Source: Pseudomonas sp. Irchel 3A7
GTDB lineage: Bacteria > Pseudomonadota > Gammaproteobacteria > Pseudomonadales > Pseudomonadaceae
Assembly (NCBI RefSeq): GCF_900187565.1
Contig: NZ_FYED01000001.1
Location: forward strand, 524,009-588,008
Direction of reading: 5' to 3'
Length of the DNA: 64,000 nt
Shown: one piece after another, positions 43,524-51,949 of the stretch
How the letters are laid out: every line of letters begins with the position of its first letter
How positions within the stretch are numbered: position 1 is the stretch's first letter
Notes under the pieces: model-generated
What the model saw: only the letters and a program-made list of their open reading frames with translations
The model's database searches: none
Told to the model about the DNA's origin: nothing
Position numbers and translations under genes: made by a program

Positions 43524-45056
43524 TCAGGTCGGCGCGCGCGGCGGATAGATCCGCGTCGGCAGCCAAAAAATCAGCAGGATCAGCGCCACGGCGACGCCGG
43601 CCATGCACAGGTAAAGATCCGCGGCGGTCAGCACCACCGCCTGCTCATGCAGCCGATGGGCGAGGCCGGCGCTGTCGGCATCGGCCAAGGGCGAATTGCC
43701 CAGGCGGTCCACCAGCATCGTCGAGTGAAAGTGCAGCCGCGCCGTGGTCAACGTCTCCAGCACGCCGGTGGCGATCACCGCCGCCAGGCCTTTCACGGTG
43801 TTGAACCAGGACGAGGCGAATGGCCCATCCATCGGGCTGATGCTGCCGGTTGAAAGCATCAGCAGCGGCAACACCGCCATGGGCTGACCGAAGATTTGCA
43901 GCAGTTGCAGCACATAGAAATCATCGCGAATCCATGCCGACGTCAGCTGCGATCCACCCAGGCAGGACAGGGTCAGCATGCCCAGACCGATGCCCAGCAC
44001 CCAGCGGCAATCGACCCAGCGCAAGTTGCACAGCGCCGCCACCAACGGCAGCGCGATCAGCTGCGGCAACGCCGCCAGCAGGGTGATCGGCGCGGTCTGC
44101 ACCGGGCGATAACCCTGGACCTGCGCCAGGTAGCTGGACGGAATGATGATCACTGCCAGCAGCACCACCAGCACCCCGGCCAGAGTCAGCAAGGCAAACG
44201 ACAGGTTGCGAATGCCGAGCATCTGCATCTTGAAAAACGGGATCGGCTGCGACCACTCGTTGATCAGAAACAGCACCAGCAACAACGTACCGCCCACCAG
44301 CAAGACGCTGATCAGGCTCGACTCGAACCAGTCCAACCGATTGCCCTGCAAAATGCCGATCACCAGCATGCAGATCGCCGGAAAACCCAACAGCAAACCG
44401 CGCCAGTTGAACTGCTTGAAGCGCTCCAGTCGCAACGGGTCCTGGGGAATCCCGTAGGCTACCGCCACCGTGGCGATCAGGCACGGCGCGACGACTTGCC
44501 AGAACGTCCATTGCCAGCCGACATACTCGGTCCATAACCCCGCCAAAGGTGTGCCGAGCCCAGGACCGAAAGTGGCCGTCAAGGCATAACCGGCCAGGCC
44601 GAAGACTTTTATGTTGGCCGGCAGAAAACGCAGTGCGACGGTCATCAACATGGGGGGTAACGCGCCACCGGCCAGGCCTTGCAACGTGCGCAAAACCAGC
44701 AGGCTTTCGTAATTCGGTGCAAGCGGGCACAACACGCCCAACAAGGTGAATGCACTGATCGCACACAGCGTGAAACGCCGTAGCGAGAACGTCACCGCAC
44801 ACCAGGGCGCGAAGGCCGCAGCCGCTACCGAGGTCGCGGCGTAGCTGGCGACCAACCAGGTGCCTTCGTCGTAGCCGATAGCCAGCGCACCGCGAATGTC
44901 AGCCAGGGCAACCTTGGTCACCATCTCGTTCAGTCCCGAAACCAGCACCGCCAGCAGCACACCCACCAGGCCAATGATGATCCGTGGACCAAACACCACT
45001 GGTGCGGCGGCCGGCACAGGGGCGGCCAGAGGCACCGAGGCCGTCAGGGAGGTCAT
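43524..45056 (-). CDS. DHA2-family MFS drug exporter (EmrB-like)
   Basis: Inner-membrane transporter of 510 residues with about 14 helices. It shows the MFS motif region WLVASYAATSVAAAAFAPWCAVTFSLRRFTL and motif C-like GLAGYALTATFGPGLGTPLAGLWTEYVGWQWTFW. First gene of the emrB-emrA-OMF operon. The LysR regulator upstream on the same strand probably controls it. The substrate is unknown. Confidence 0.9.
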   Translation of the reverse strand: MTSLTASVPLAAPVPAAAPVVFGPRIIIGLVGVLLAVLVSGLNEMVTKVALADIRGALAIGYDEGTWLVASYAATSVAAAAFAPWCAVTFSLRRFTLCAISAFTLLGVLCPLAPNYESLLVLRTLQGLAGGALPPMLMTVALRFLPANIKVFGLAGYALTATFGPGLGTPLAGLWTEYVGWQWTFWQVVAPCLIATVAVAYGIPQDPLRLERFKQFNWRGLLLGFPAICMLVIGILQGNRLDWFESSLISVLLVGGTLLLVLFLINEWSQPIPFFKMQMLGIRNLSFALLTLAGVLVVLLAVIIIPSSYLAQVQGYRPVQTAPITLLAALPQLIALPLVAALCNLRWVDCRWVLGIGLGMLTLSCLGGSQLTSAWIRDDFYVLQLLQIFGQPMAVLPLLMLSTGSISPMDGPFASSWFNTVKGLAAVIATGVLETLTTARLHFHSTMLVDRLGNSPLADADSAGLAHRLHEQAVVLTAADLYLCMAGVAVALILLIFWLPTRIYPPRAPT

Positions 45057-45119
45057 CGGTTCACAACTCCGAAATGATTGAGGGGGCAGTCTACGAAGGC
45101 GAATCGCTGACGAAAACTG

Positions 45120-45140
45120 ACTTATTGGTAATTTATAAGT
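45120..45140 (-). promoter_or_regulatory. Inverted repeat upstream of the EmrB-like gene
   Basis: ACTTAT-9 nt-ATAAGT, 64 bp upstream of the exporter start. Size and spacing fit a LysR-type binding site, which would suit the LysR gene at 45407. Confidence 0.4.
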
Positions 45141-45285
45141 GCGTGGGACGCAGCAATTGGGTGATGAAAACGAACGAGGACAGAAAGCGGTCTCGTGAAG
45201 AAACGGCGGGGAAAAACTAACACCGCCGAGTCAGGCGGACCACCATCCATAGGTGTTAGAGCGGTGCGATGCAGGAAGGCGCTTT

Positions 45286-45389
45286 TGTGTCGAGGGAGCT
45301 TGCTCCCGCCGGGTCGCGAAGCGGCCCCGCTTACCTGCGAAAAGAAGGGACTGCTGCGCAGTCCAACGAGAGCAAGCTCCCTCGCCACA
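45286..45389. repeat. BIME (paired REP, GTGGCGAGGGAGC type)
   Basis: GTGTCGAGGGAGCTTGCTCCCG and inverted GAGAGCAAGCTCCCTCGCCACAA, with internal GC-rich inverted words, between the LysR gene and the efflux operon it may control. Confidence 0.82.
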
Positions 45390-45406
45390 AACTGTTTCTC
45401 ACGCCA

Positions 45407-46324
45407 TCACGACTGGGCTGCCAACCACGTCTCATCGCAACAGCTTTTCAGCGTCTCACGCAGCCAGCGGTGGGCCGGGTCATTGTCGAACCGCGGATGC
45501 CAGGCCTGGGTCAGCATGATGGTCGGCAGCGGCACCGGCAGGGTGAACGAACGCAACTTCAAACCCAGGCGCCGCACGCTCAACAGCGTTTCCCTGGGCA
45601 CCGGCAGAATCAGATCGGAATCGGGCAAGGCGAACATCGCTGCATGGAAACTCGGTGCAATCACCGCCACCCGCCGTTCCAGCCCCAACGCATTGAGCGC
45701 CGTATCGATCGGTCCGCGGGCAATCCCGCGACGTGACATGCTGATATGGGAAAACCCGGCAAAACGTTCGGCGGTGATCTCTTCATCGAGCAGCGGATGA
45801 TCCTCGCGCACCAGGCCGACGAACTGGGTGGAAAACAGGTTCTGCACTTTCACTTCCGGCATCAGCGGCCGGTTGTTGCTGACGCTCAGATCGATGCGGC
45901 CCTCACGCAAGGCCTCGTCATCGCCATCGCCTTCCGGAACAAAGCGCAACTCGCAATGCGGCGCCTGACGCTCCATGGTGTCGAACAACTTGCCGCCGTA
46001 GATGCCGATGAAGAAGTCATTGGCCCGGATGCTGAAGCGTCGGCGCAAACTGCCCAGGTCCACGACACGGGCCGAATGGAATAGCTGCGCGGCTTGCTCG
46101 ACCACATCCCGCACTTGCTCGCGCAACTCCAGCGCCTTGGGTGTCGGTACCAGACCACGGCCGGCACGTACCAGGATCGGATCGCCAATGGCCTCGCGGA
46201 TGCGCGTCAGCGTTCGACTCATGGCCGCCGGGCTGAGGTTCATCCGCCGCGCGGCGCCCACTACGCTGCCTTCGTCGAGCAGGGCGTCGAGAGCGACCAG
46301 AAGGTTCATATCCGGGAGTTGCAT
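45407..46324 (-). CDS. LysR-family transcriptional regulator
   Basis: A 305-residue regulator. The N-terminal helix-turn-helix reads LVALDALLDEGSVVGAARRMNLSPAAMSRTLTRIREAIGDPILVRAGRGLVPTPKA. The C-terminal co-inducer domain has the usual two-lobe pattern (FFIGIYGGKLFDTM, LFSTQFVGLVREDHPLL). ATG at 46324. The efflux operon lies downstream on the same strand after a BIME, and is its most likely target. Confidence 0.88.
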   Translation of the reverse strand: MQLPDMNLLVALDALLDEGSVVGAARRMNLSPAAMSRTLTRIREAIGDPILVRAGRGLVPTPKALELREQVRDVVEQAAQLFHSARVVDLGSLRRRFSIRANDFFIGIYGGKLFDTMERQAPHCELRFVPEGDGDDEALREGRIDLSVSNNRPLMPEVKVQNLFSTQFVGLVREDHPLLDEEITAERFAGFSHISMSRRGIARGPIDTALNALGLERRVAVIAPSFHAAMFALPDSDLILPVPRETLLSVRRLGLKLRSFTLPVPLPTIMLTQAWHPRFDNDPAHRWLRETLKSCCDETWLAAQS

Positions 46325-46409
46325 GCTGAGCACTCGTGTCTGATGTGGATTGATTCAGGCGCAATGCTAGCAAACATCTCCCAGCTAATGCGTTGGAAGT
46401 TCCGGCCCC

Positions 46410-46483
46410 TTCGCGAGCAGGCTCGCTCCCACATTGGATCTTCAGTGGACCAACCCCCAGTGGGAGCGAGCCTGCTCGCGAAG
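46410..46483. repeat. BIME (paired REP)
   Basis: TTCGCGAGCAGGCTCGCTCC and inverted copy between the LysR gene and the Rhs gene. Confidence 0.88.
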
Positions 46484-46541
46484 AGGCCCGCACAGTCACC
46501 ATCACCATCCGCATAGATCCCCCTCTAACTCGCCCGAACCA

Positions 46542-46557
46542 CTATCAGTTCTGCTAG
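46542..46557 (+). promoter_or_regulatory. Imperfect palindrome upstream of orphan Rhs gene
   Basis: CTATCAGTTCTGCTAG, 72 bp before the Rhs ATG. It differs at only two positions from the word found upstream of the Rhs fragment at the left edge when both are read towards their genes. Confidence 0.4.
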
Positions 46558-46629
46558 TTCTCAACCGTTGCCGTGGAGGGTAAAACTTAGCCAGACATTC
46601 ACCTCGATCCTCCAGTAGAGGTTTTCGGC

Positions 46630-47451
46630 ATGACTCAACCCAAGAAACACAACCCGACCGGGCAACACACGCTACTGCTGGCGGTGGATTTCCAAAAATC
46701 GGTACTCGCCGAAATCGACGCGGGCAGGACCAATCGCATGGCGTACACAGCTTACGGCCAGCAATCGGCGCAGCATGATGTCATCACACGGTTAGGCTTC
46801 AACGGAGAACTGCGTGAGGAGAAACTCGATTGGTATGCGCTGGGCAACGGCTACCGTGTTTACAACCCTTGGCTTATGCGCTTTCACAGTTCGGACAGTT
46901 TGAGTCCGTTCGGTAGGGGTGGGATCAATTCATATATGTATTGCGGCGGGGAACCGGTGATGAATTCGGATCCGACGGGGCATTATTTCGGATCGCTTCT
47001 GTCAGGTGCGCGAACGCTTTTGGGTGGGCTACGCACTATCCCAACATCAGCGGCCAAAATGCTTACAGCTGCTGTCAAACAAACTGCAAGCTCGGTCAAC
47101 AACGGCATTTCAGGTGTTGCTAAAAGCATAAACAAAACTTGGACCGATATTTTTTCCTTTGATGTAAAGGCCGCGACCCAGAACAAGTTTCCGCCAATCG
47201 AGGGCTCCAGACCTCGGTTTGTAACTTATCCAAACCGGTACACAAATCCAAAATCGAATCACGTGAGAGCGCAGCAACAAACTACTCAAAGTGCAACAAA
47301 ACCGAGACAGTCAGTTCAGCGCCCCTCCACCTCTCAATGGGAGCCAACAAATACATATGACCATGTCCGAGAAACCCGAGCGTCATCAAAACTTACCCTT
47401 CTGCTCGATAGGAATGGTGAAACCCGAGGTGCCATGTACCTGAGGCGATAG
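46630..47451 (+). CDS. Orphan Rhs-core protein with variable C-terminus
   Basis: A 273-residue protein. The N-terminal 118 residues carry the Rhs-associated core (LGFNGELREEKLDWYALGNGYRVYNPWLMRFHSSDSLSPFGRGGINSYMYCGGEPVMNSDPTGH), which marks the cleavage site in full-size Rhs toxins. The last 155 residues are unrelated to anything I recognise, lysine- and threonine-rich and lower in GC. There is no signal peptide, VgrG, PAAR or clear immunity gene next to it. The start (TQPKKHNPTGQHTLLLAVDFQKSVLAEI) is the usual one for short Pseudomonas Rhs proteins. It may be a silent cassette or a small toxin. Confidence 0.75.
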   Translation: MTQPKKHNPTGQHTLLLAVDFQKSVLAEIDAGRTNRMAYTAYGQQSAQHDVITRLGFNGELREEKLDWYALGNGYRVYNPWLMRFHSSDSLSPFGRGGINSYMYCGGEPVMNSDPTGHYFGSLLSGARTLLGGLRTIPTSAAKMLTAAVKQTASSVNNGISGVAKSINKTWTDIFSFDVKAATQNKFPPIEGSRPRFVTYPNRYTNPKSNHVRAQQQTTQSATKPRQSVQRPSTSQWEPTNTYDHVRETRASSKLTLLLDRNGETRGAMYLRR

Positions 47452-47498
47452 GGTCTCAGTCGGTGTAAATTGAGTGACCATCATCAACTCTATTGCAC

Positions 47499-47522
47499 GC
47501 GGTGAGGCCCCGACCTCACCGC
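47499..47522 (-). terminator. Stem-loop at the end of the ABC permease gene
   Basis: GCGGTGAGG-CCCCGA-CCTCACCGC perfect 9-bp stem overlapping the permease stop codon. There is no T-run, so Rho-independent termination is not certain. Confidence 0.4.
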
Positions 47523-48382
47523 TGCATCCCCCACCGCGTCACCGTCACCCGCTCCAGCGAATCAAACACCAAATTCTCCACCAGCAACCCAATCAAAATC
47601 ACCACTGCTAATCCGGCAAACACCTTGTCGGTGTACAGCTCATTGCGGTTCTGAAAGATGTACCAGCCCAACCCGCCCTTCCCGCTCGTAGCACCAAACA
47701 CCAGTTCAGCCGCAATCAACGTACGCCAGGCAAACGCCCAGCCAATTTTCAGGCCGGCGAGGATCGAGGGCAGTGCTGCGGGGATCAGGATGAACAGCAC
47801 GAAGCGCATGCCCTTGAGGCCGTAGTTGCGCCCGGCCATGCGCAGGGTTTCCGAGACGCCGAGAAAGCCTGCGTAGGTGTTAAGGGCCAAGGCCCAGAGC
47901 ACCGAGTGCACCAGCACGAAAATCAGGCTGTTCTGCCCCAGGCCAAACCACAACAGTGCCAGCGGCAGCAGCGCAATGGCCGGGAGCGGGTTGAACATCG
48001 AGGTCAGGGTGCTCAGCAGGTCGCGACCGAACTGGGTCGACACTGCCAGTGTGGTCAGGGCAAACGCCAGGACAATGCCGATCAGATATCCCTTGAGCAG
48101 CACCACCAGGGAAATCCACACCTTGCCCAGCAATTCGCCGCTGAGCAGGCCGTCATACAGTGCATGCGAGGTTTGCACGAAGCTCGGCAGCAGCAGGTCG
48201 TTGTTCTGATAACGGGCGACCGCCTCCCACAGCACAGCGAGCAGAATCAGGATCAGGCTTTTGCGAATCCAGCCCTGTTGCCACAGACGTTGGCCAAGGG
48301 GCAGTTCGCGCTCCAGCGGCACGCTGGTCAGTGGCTGCAATACGGTTTCGAATTCTTCACGCGGGGATGATAAATGGCTCAT
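47516..48382 (-). CDS. ABC transporter permease (TauC/SsuC-like)
   Basis: Inner-membrane permease of 288 residues with about six helices and the EAA-type loop SETLRMAGRNYGLKGMRFVLFILIPAALPSILAGLKIGWAFAWRTLIAAELVFG. Family members import taurine, alkanesulfonates or nitrate. Last of four genes. Confidence 0.88.
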   Translation of the reverse strand: MSHLSSPREEFETVLQPLTSVPLERELPLGQRLWQQGWIRKSLILILLAVLWEAVARYQNNDLLLPSFVQTSHALYDGLLSGELLGKVWISLVVLLKGYLIGIVLAFALTTLAVSTQFGRDLLSTLTSMFNPLPAIALLPLALLWFGLGQNSLIFVLVHSVLWALALNTYAGFLGVSETLRMAGRNYGLKGMRFVLFILIPAALPSILAGLKIGWAFAWRTLIAAELVFGATSGKGGLGWYIFQNRNELYTDKVFAGLAVVILIGLLVENLVFDSLERVTVTRWGMQR

Positions 48383-48403
48383 CGGGCCCTCCTTTCAACT
48401 GGC

Positions 48404-49264
48404 TCAATAAGCGATGCGGATGTCGGCGAAATCCAGTTCGCGCTCGGTTTCCGGCGACTGCCCTTCGTCAAACAACAGCCTGTGGATACGCCGCGCCGAT
48501 TCCTGAAACGCCACACCGCCCAGGCTATGCAAATCGTATTGATGGCTGTGGACTTCCGCCCTCACCCGCCCCGGATGCGGCGACAGCAACAGGATGCGGT
48601 TGCCCACCACCAGCGCCTCTTCGATGGAGTGCGTGACAAACAACAGCGTGAAGCGCACTTCTTCCCAAAGCAGCAGCAGTTCTTCCTGCATCTTGCGTCG
48701 GGTCAGCGCATCGAGCGCAGCGAAGGGTTCGTCCATCAGGAGGATTTTCGGCTGCATGGCCAGCGCCCTGGCGATGGCGACTCGCGCCTTCATGCCACCT
48801 GACAGGGTATGTGGATAGGCATCTGCAAACGCTGCAAGACCGACCTTGTCGAGGTAATGCAGCGCCCGCTCCTCGGCCTCTTTACGCTTGAGGGTTTTGG
48901 AGGCCAGCAGCGGAAACATCACGTTCTGTTTGACCGTCTTCCATGGCGGCAGCTGATCGAACTCCTGGAACACCACGATCCGGTCCGGCCCCGGCGCATC
49001 GACGCGCTGACCTTGCAGACGGATCTCGCCCTCCACTGGCTGGATGAATCCGGCGGCGGCCTTGAGCAAGGTCGACTTGCCGCAACCGGACGGACCGAGC
49101 AGGACAAAGCGGTCCGCCGGATCGATCTCGAAACTGACTTGATGGGTCGCACGCACCACGCGCTGGGGCGTGCGGTATTCCAGGCTGACATTATCGACCG
49201 ACAGCAACGCTTGGGTTGCCGTGGTCGGTTTGCTGACCGTGTGGCCTTGCAAAGGGGCGTTCAT
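48404..49264 (-). CDS. ABC transporter ATP-binding protein (TauB/SsuB-like)
   Basis: ATPase of 286 residues with Walker A GPSGCGKST, Q-loop VFQEFDQLPPWKTV, signature LSGGMKAR and Walker B ILLMDEPFAALD. A C-terminal tail of 55 residues follows the catalytic core. AGGGAGCTGACCCAC precedes the ATG at 49264. Confidence 0.9.
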   Translation of the reverse strand: MNAPLQGHTVSKPTTATQALLSVDNVSLEYRTPQRVVRATHQVSFEIDPADRFVLLGPSGCGKSTLLKAAAGFIQPVEGEIRLQGQRVDAPGPDRIVVFQEFDQLPPWKTVKQNVMFPLLASKTLKRKEAEERALHYLDKVGLAAFADAYPHTLSGGMKARVAIARALAMQPKILLMDEPFAALDALTRRKMQEELLLLWEEVRFTLLFVTHSIEEALVVGNRILLLSPHPGRVRAEVHSHQYDLHSLGGVAFQESARRIHRLLFDEGQSPETERELDFADIRIAY

Positions 49265-49269
49265 GTGGG

Positions 49270-50295
49270 TCAGCTCCCTTGCAGCGGTTTGGCGTCCTGG
49301 AAGAAGTAATCCTTCCACGAATCCGGTTTGTTTTTGATCGCGCCGACGCGGTAGAGGAACTCGGCCAGCGGGTAGGTATTTTTCGGTGTGACACTGAATT
49401 CGAACTGCGGGTTGTCGATGATTTTCAGCAACGCAGCGCGGTCGATTTTGGCTTTGGTGACGCGGATGTAAGTATCCGCCGCCGCCCCTTTATCGTTCTG
49501 CGCGAATTGCGCGGCTTCGGTCAGGGCGTCGATGAAGGCCTTGTAGGTTTTCGGGTTTTCGTTGCGGAATTTCTCGGTGGCGAACAGCACCGTCGGCGAG
49601 TTCGGGCCGAGCAGGTCGTAGGTGTTCAACACCACGTGCACGTTCGGGTTCTCCAGCGCCTGATCCTGGAACGGCGGGTTGGAAAAATGTCCGCTCAGCT
49701 CGGTGCCGCCAGCGATCAGTGCCGCCGTGGCATCCGGGTGCGGAACGGCGATGGTGTACTTGTCGAGGCGATTGAATTCCTTGTCCCCCCATTGCTTGGC
49801 GGCCGCGTACTGCAGGAAGCGCGACTGCACTGACACCCCCACCGCCGGAACTGCGATGCGGTCCTTCTCGGAAAAATCGGCGATGGTTTTGACCTTGGGA
49901 TTATTGCTCACCAGGTAGTAAGGGAAATTACCCAGGGACGCCACAGCCTTGACGTTCTGCTTGCCATGGGTGCGGTCCCAGATGGTCAGCAGCGGACCGA
50001 CACCGGCACCGGCAATGTCGATGGAACCGGAGAGCAATGCATCGTTGACCGCCGCCCCGCCGGAGAGCTGAGTCCAGTCGACCTTGATGTCGATGCCTTC
50101 CTGCTTGCCGTACTTCTCGATCAGGTTTTGATCGCGCACGACGTTGAGCAGCAGATAGACGATACCGAACTGTTCGGCGATGCGGATTTCACCTTCGGCG
50201 TGAGCCACGGTCGGCGCCACCAGGCTGCCGGCGATCAGGCTGAAACCCAGGCCGATGGCCGCGGCCAGTGGTGCAAAAGGAAGACGTTTGGACAT
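49270..50295 (-). CDS. Periplasmic binding protein (SsuA/TauA-type)
   Basis: A 341-residue exported protein. The signal ends APTVAHAEG. The body shows FGIVYLLLNVVRDQNLIEKYGKQEGIDIKVDW, SGGAAVNDALLSGSIDIAGAGVGPLLTIWDRTHG and VPHPDATAALIAGGTELSGHFSNPPFQ, the SsuA/THI5-like pattern. It delivers an organic sulfonate, sulfate ester or similar compound; the exact ligand is unknown. GGAG precedes the ATG at 50295. Confidence 0.85.
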   Translation of the reverse strand: MSKRLPFAPLAAAIGLGFSLIAGSLVAPTVAHAEGEIRIAEQFGIVYLLLNVVRDQNLIEKYGKQEGIDIKVDWTQLSGGAAVNDALLSGSIDIAGAGVGPLLTIWDRTHGKQNVKAVASLGNFPYYLVSNNPKVKTIADFSEKDRIAVPAVGVSVQSRFLQYAAAKQWGDKEFNRLDKYTIAVPHPDATAALIAGGTELSGHFSNPPFQDQALENPNVHVVLNTYDLLGPNSPTVLFATEKFRNENPKTYKAFIDALTEAAQFAQNDKGAAADTYIRVTKAKIDRAALLKIIDNPQFEFSVTPKNTYPLAEFLYRVGAIKNKPDSWKDYFFQDAKPLQGS

Positions 50296-50313
50296 GATCA
50301 AATCTCCGACAAA

Positions 50314-51201
50314 TCAGAAAGGCGCGTCGCCCTGGATGGTGGTGCGATACAGCTTGCGGCGCAGGTAGCTCGGGCAGCCGGCGGCAAGGTGGATCAGCGA
50401 ACGGTTGTCCCAGAACACCAGGTCATGGGGCTGCCACTGATGGCGGTAGATGTTTTGCGGCAACACGCTGTGGGCGTAGAGCTCGGCCAGCAGTTGCTGG
50501 CTTTCGTCCTCCGGCAGGCCAACGATGCGGGTGGTGAAACCCTCGCTGACGAACAGCGCCTTGCGGCCGTTTTCCGGGTGCGTGCGCACCACCGGATGAA
50601 TGACTTCGGCGACTTGAGCGAGCTGTTCCGGGGTCAGGGTCGGACGCCAGTTGCCTTCGAATTTGGTCTCGCTGTAACGCGCCGTGTAGGAGTGCGCCGC
50701 CGAGCGACCTTCAACCGCTTTGCGCAACGCTTCAGGCAGGCTGTCCCAGGCCTTGTGCATGTCGGCGAACAGGGTGTCGCCGCCCTCGGACGGCAGCTCC
50801 TGGGCATGCAGCATCGAACCCAGGCTCGGCAGTTCCTTGTAGGAGAGATCGGAGTGCCAGAATTTGCCGGCATCGCCCAGGCCGATGTTCTGGCCATTTT
50901 CGACAATGTTGGAAACGATGAGGATTTCCGGATGCCCCGTCAGCAGGAACTGCTTGAGCACATGGATCTGCAACACGCCGAAACGGCGGCTGAAATCGAT
51001 CTGTTGTTGGGGGGTGATGCGCTGGTCGCGGAACACCACCACGTGATGATCCAGGTGCGCGCGGTGAAGGCGTGCAAAGTCCTGATCATTAATCGGGCGG
51101 GACAAATCGAGGCCGATGATTTCGGCGCCCACCGCGCCACTGAACGGGCGGATTTCAAAGCGTTGTGGCGCGATGACTGGCGATGCTGAAGCTGCGGACA
51201 T
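50314..51201 (-). CDS. TauD/AtsK-family 2-oxoglutarate-dependent dioxygenase
   Basis: A 295-residue Fe(II)/2-oxoglutarate oxygenase. The metal triad is His116, Asp118 (FWHSDLSY) and His271 (NRSLIHLAAG), and Arg286 (RRKLYRTTI) would bind 2-oxoglutarate. TauD releases sulfite from taurine; AtsK acts on alkyl sulfates. Because the gene sits first in an operon with an SsuA/TauA-type importer, it probably releases sulfur from the imported compound. GGGAG precedes the ATG. Confidence 0.88.
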   Translation of the reverse strand: MSAASASPVIAPQRFEIRPFSGAVGAEIIGLDLSRPINDQDFARLHRAHLDHHVVVFRDQRITPQQQIDFSRRFGVLQIHVLKQFLLTGHPEILIVSNIVENGQNIGLGDAGKFWHSDLSYKELPSLGSMLHAQELPSEGGDTLFADMHKAWDSLPEALRKAVEGRSAAHSYTARYSETKFEGNWRPTLTPEQLAQVAEVIHPVVRTHPENGRKALFVSEGFTTRIVGLPEDESQQLLAELYAHSVLPQNIYRHQWQPHDLVFWDNRSLIHLAAGCPSYLRRKLYRTTIQGDAPF

Positions 51202-51320
51202 AAATCACTCCCACGCACGGCACGCTCAAGGGCGCGCGCGTCGATCAGAAACTCACGGAGGTCCCGTGTTGGTTCGTGTCGTGCGGCGCGCCGATTGGTC
51301 GGCAGGTACGCAGGTGTGTG

Positions 51321-51358
51321 ACTTTATAGATATAAGAAGAGGATTTTAAATACCGTTA
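51321..51358 (-). promoter_or_regulatory. Probable promoter/activator site of the taurine-like operon
   Basis: 120 bp upstream of the dioxygenase start. It matches 3432-3469 at 32 of 38 positions with identical TTTAAATACCGTTA, and continues with a second AT-rich half (GCGAATAACCATATGG). A CysB-type sulfur-starvation activator is suspected. Confidence 0.55.
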
Positions 51359-51430
51359 GCGAATAACCATATGGCGTATTTCGCCTATGCTGCTGACAAC
51401 ATGACGCGGTTCACTTCTGAGGGATGCTCC

Positions 51431-51796
51431 ATGTTCTACGTGCAACGCAATGCAGAAGGACAACTGATGCGCGTCGAAGCCGAAGCCTACGCCGAATCCA
51501 CGGAAACGCTGCCGGCGGACCACCCTGACCTCCAGGCCTGGTTCGCCAACGAGGTCATGGCCACCAGCCTCAATCAGCTCAAGCAGATTAAACAACTCAA
51601 GCAACTGCGCCAGAGCGACCTGGAAATGATTCGGGTACTCGACGACTTGATCGAGGTGCTGATCACCAAAGGCGTGATCCTCGTCACCGACCTGCCGGCG
51701 CCCGCGCGGGCCAAACTGATGGACCGGACCCAGGCCCGGGAGGCATTGGGCGGGTTGAGTCATTTGGTTGATGATGATGAGGAAGGGGTTATCTAG
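51431..51796 (+). CDS. Conserved hypothetical protein
   Basis: A 121-residue protein, ATG at 51431 with GAGGGATG upstream. It starts FYVQRNAEGQLMRVEAEAYAE and has a helical middle with a repeated LKQ unit (LNQLKQIKQLKQLRQSDLEMIRVLDDLIEVL), then RTQAREALGGLSHLVDDDEEG. Relatives in pseudomonads are, from memory, labelled tryptophan synthase beta-like, but no tryptophan synthase fold or PLP lysine is present. Function unknown. Confidence 0.75.
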   Translation: MFYVQRNAEGQLMRVEAEAYAESTETLPADHPDLQAWFANEVMATSLNQLKQIKQLKQLRQSDLEMIRVLDDLIEVLITKGVILVTDLPAPARAKLMDRTQAREALGGLSHLVDDDEEGVI

Positions 51797-51828
51797 GCCT
51801 CGGGCTCTTCAGCGTCGGTACTGGCGCC

Positions 51829-51922
51829 TTCGCGAGCAGGCTCGCTCCCACAGTTGATCGGTGGTGGTCGCAGGATTTGTGCACAAGGCAGACTCATTGT
51901 GGGAGCGAGCCTGCTCGCGAAG
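51829..51922. repeat. BIME (paired REP)
   Basis: TTCGCGAGCAGGCTCGCTCC and inverted copy between the hypothetical gene and the lapD end. Confidence 0.88.
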
Positions 51923-51949
51923 ACGGCAGCATGAACAACTAAATACTAC

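Noticed and set aside
51431..51796. Tryptophan synthase beta subunit
   Set aside because: The label sometimes given to this small protein does not fit: it is 121 residues long and lacks the PLP lysine motif and the fold-type II pattern.
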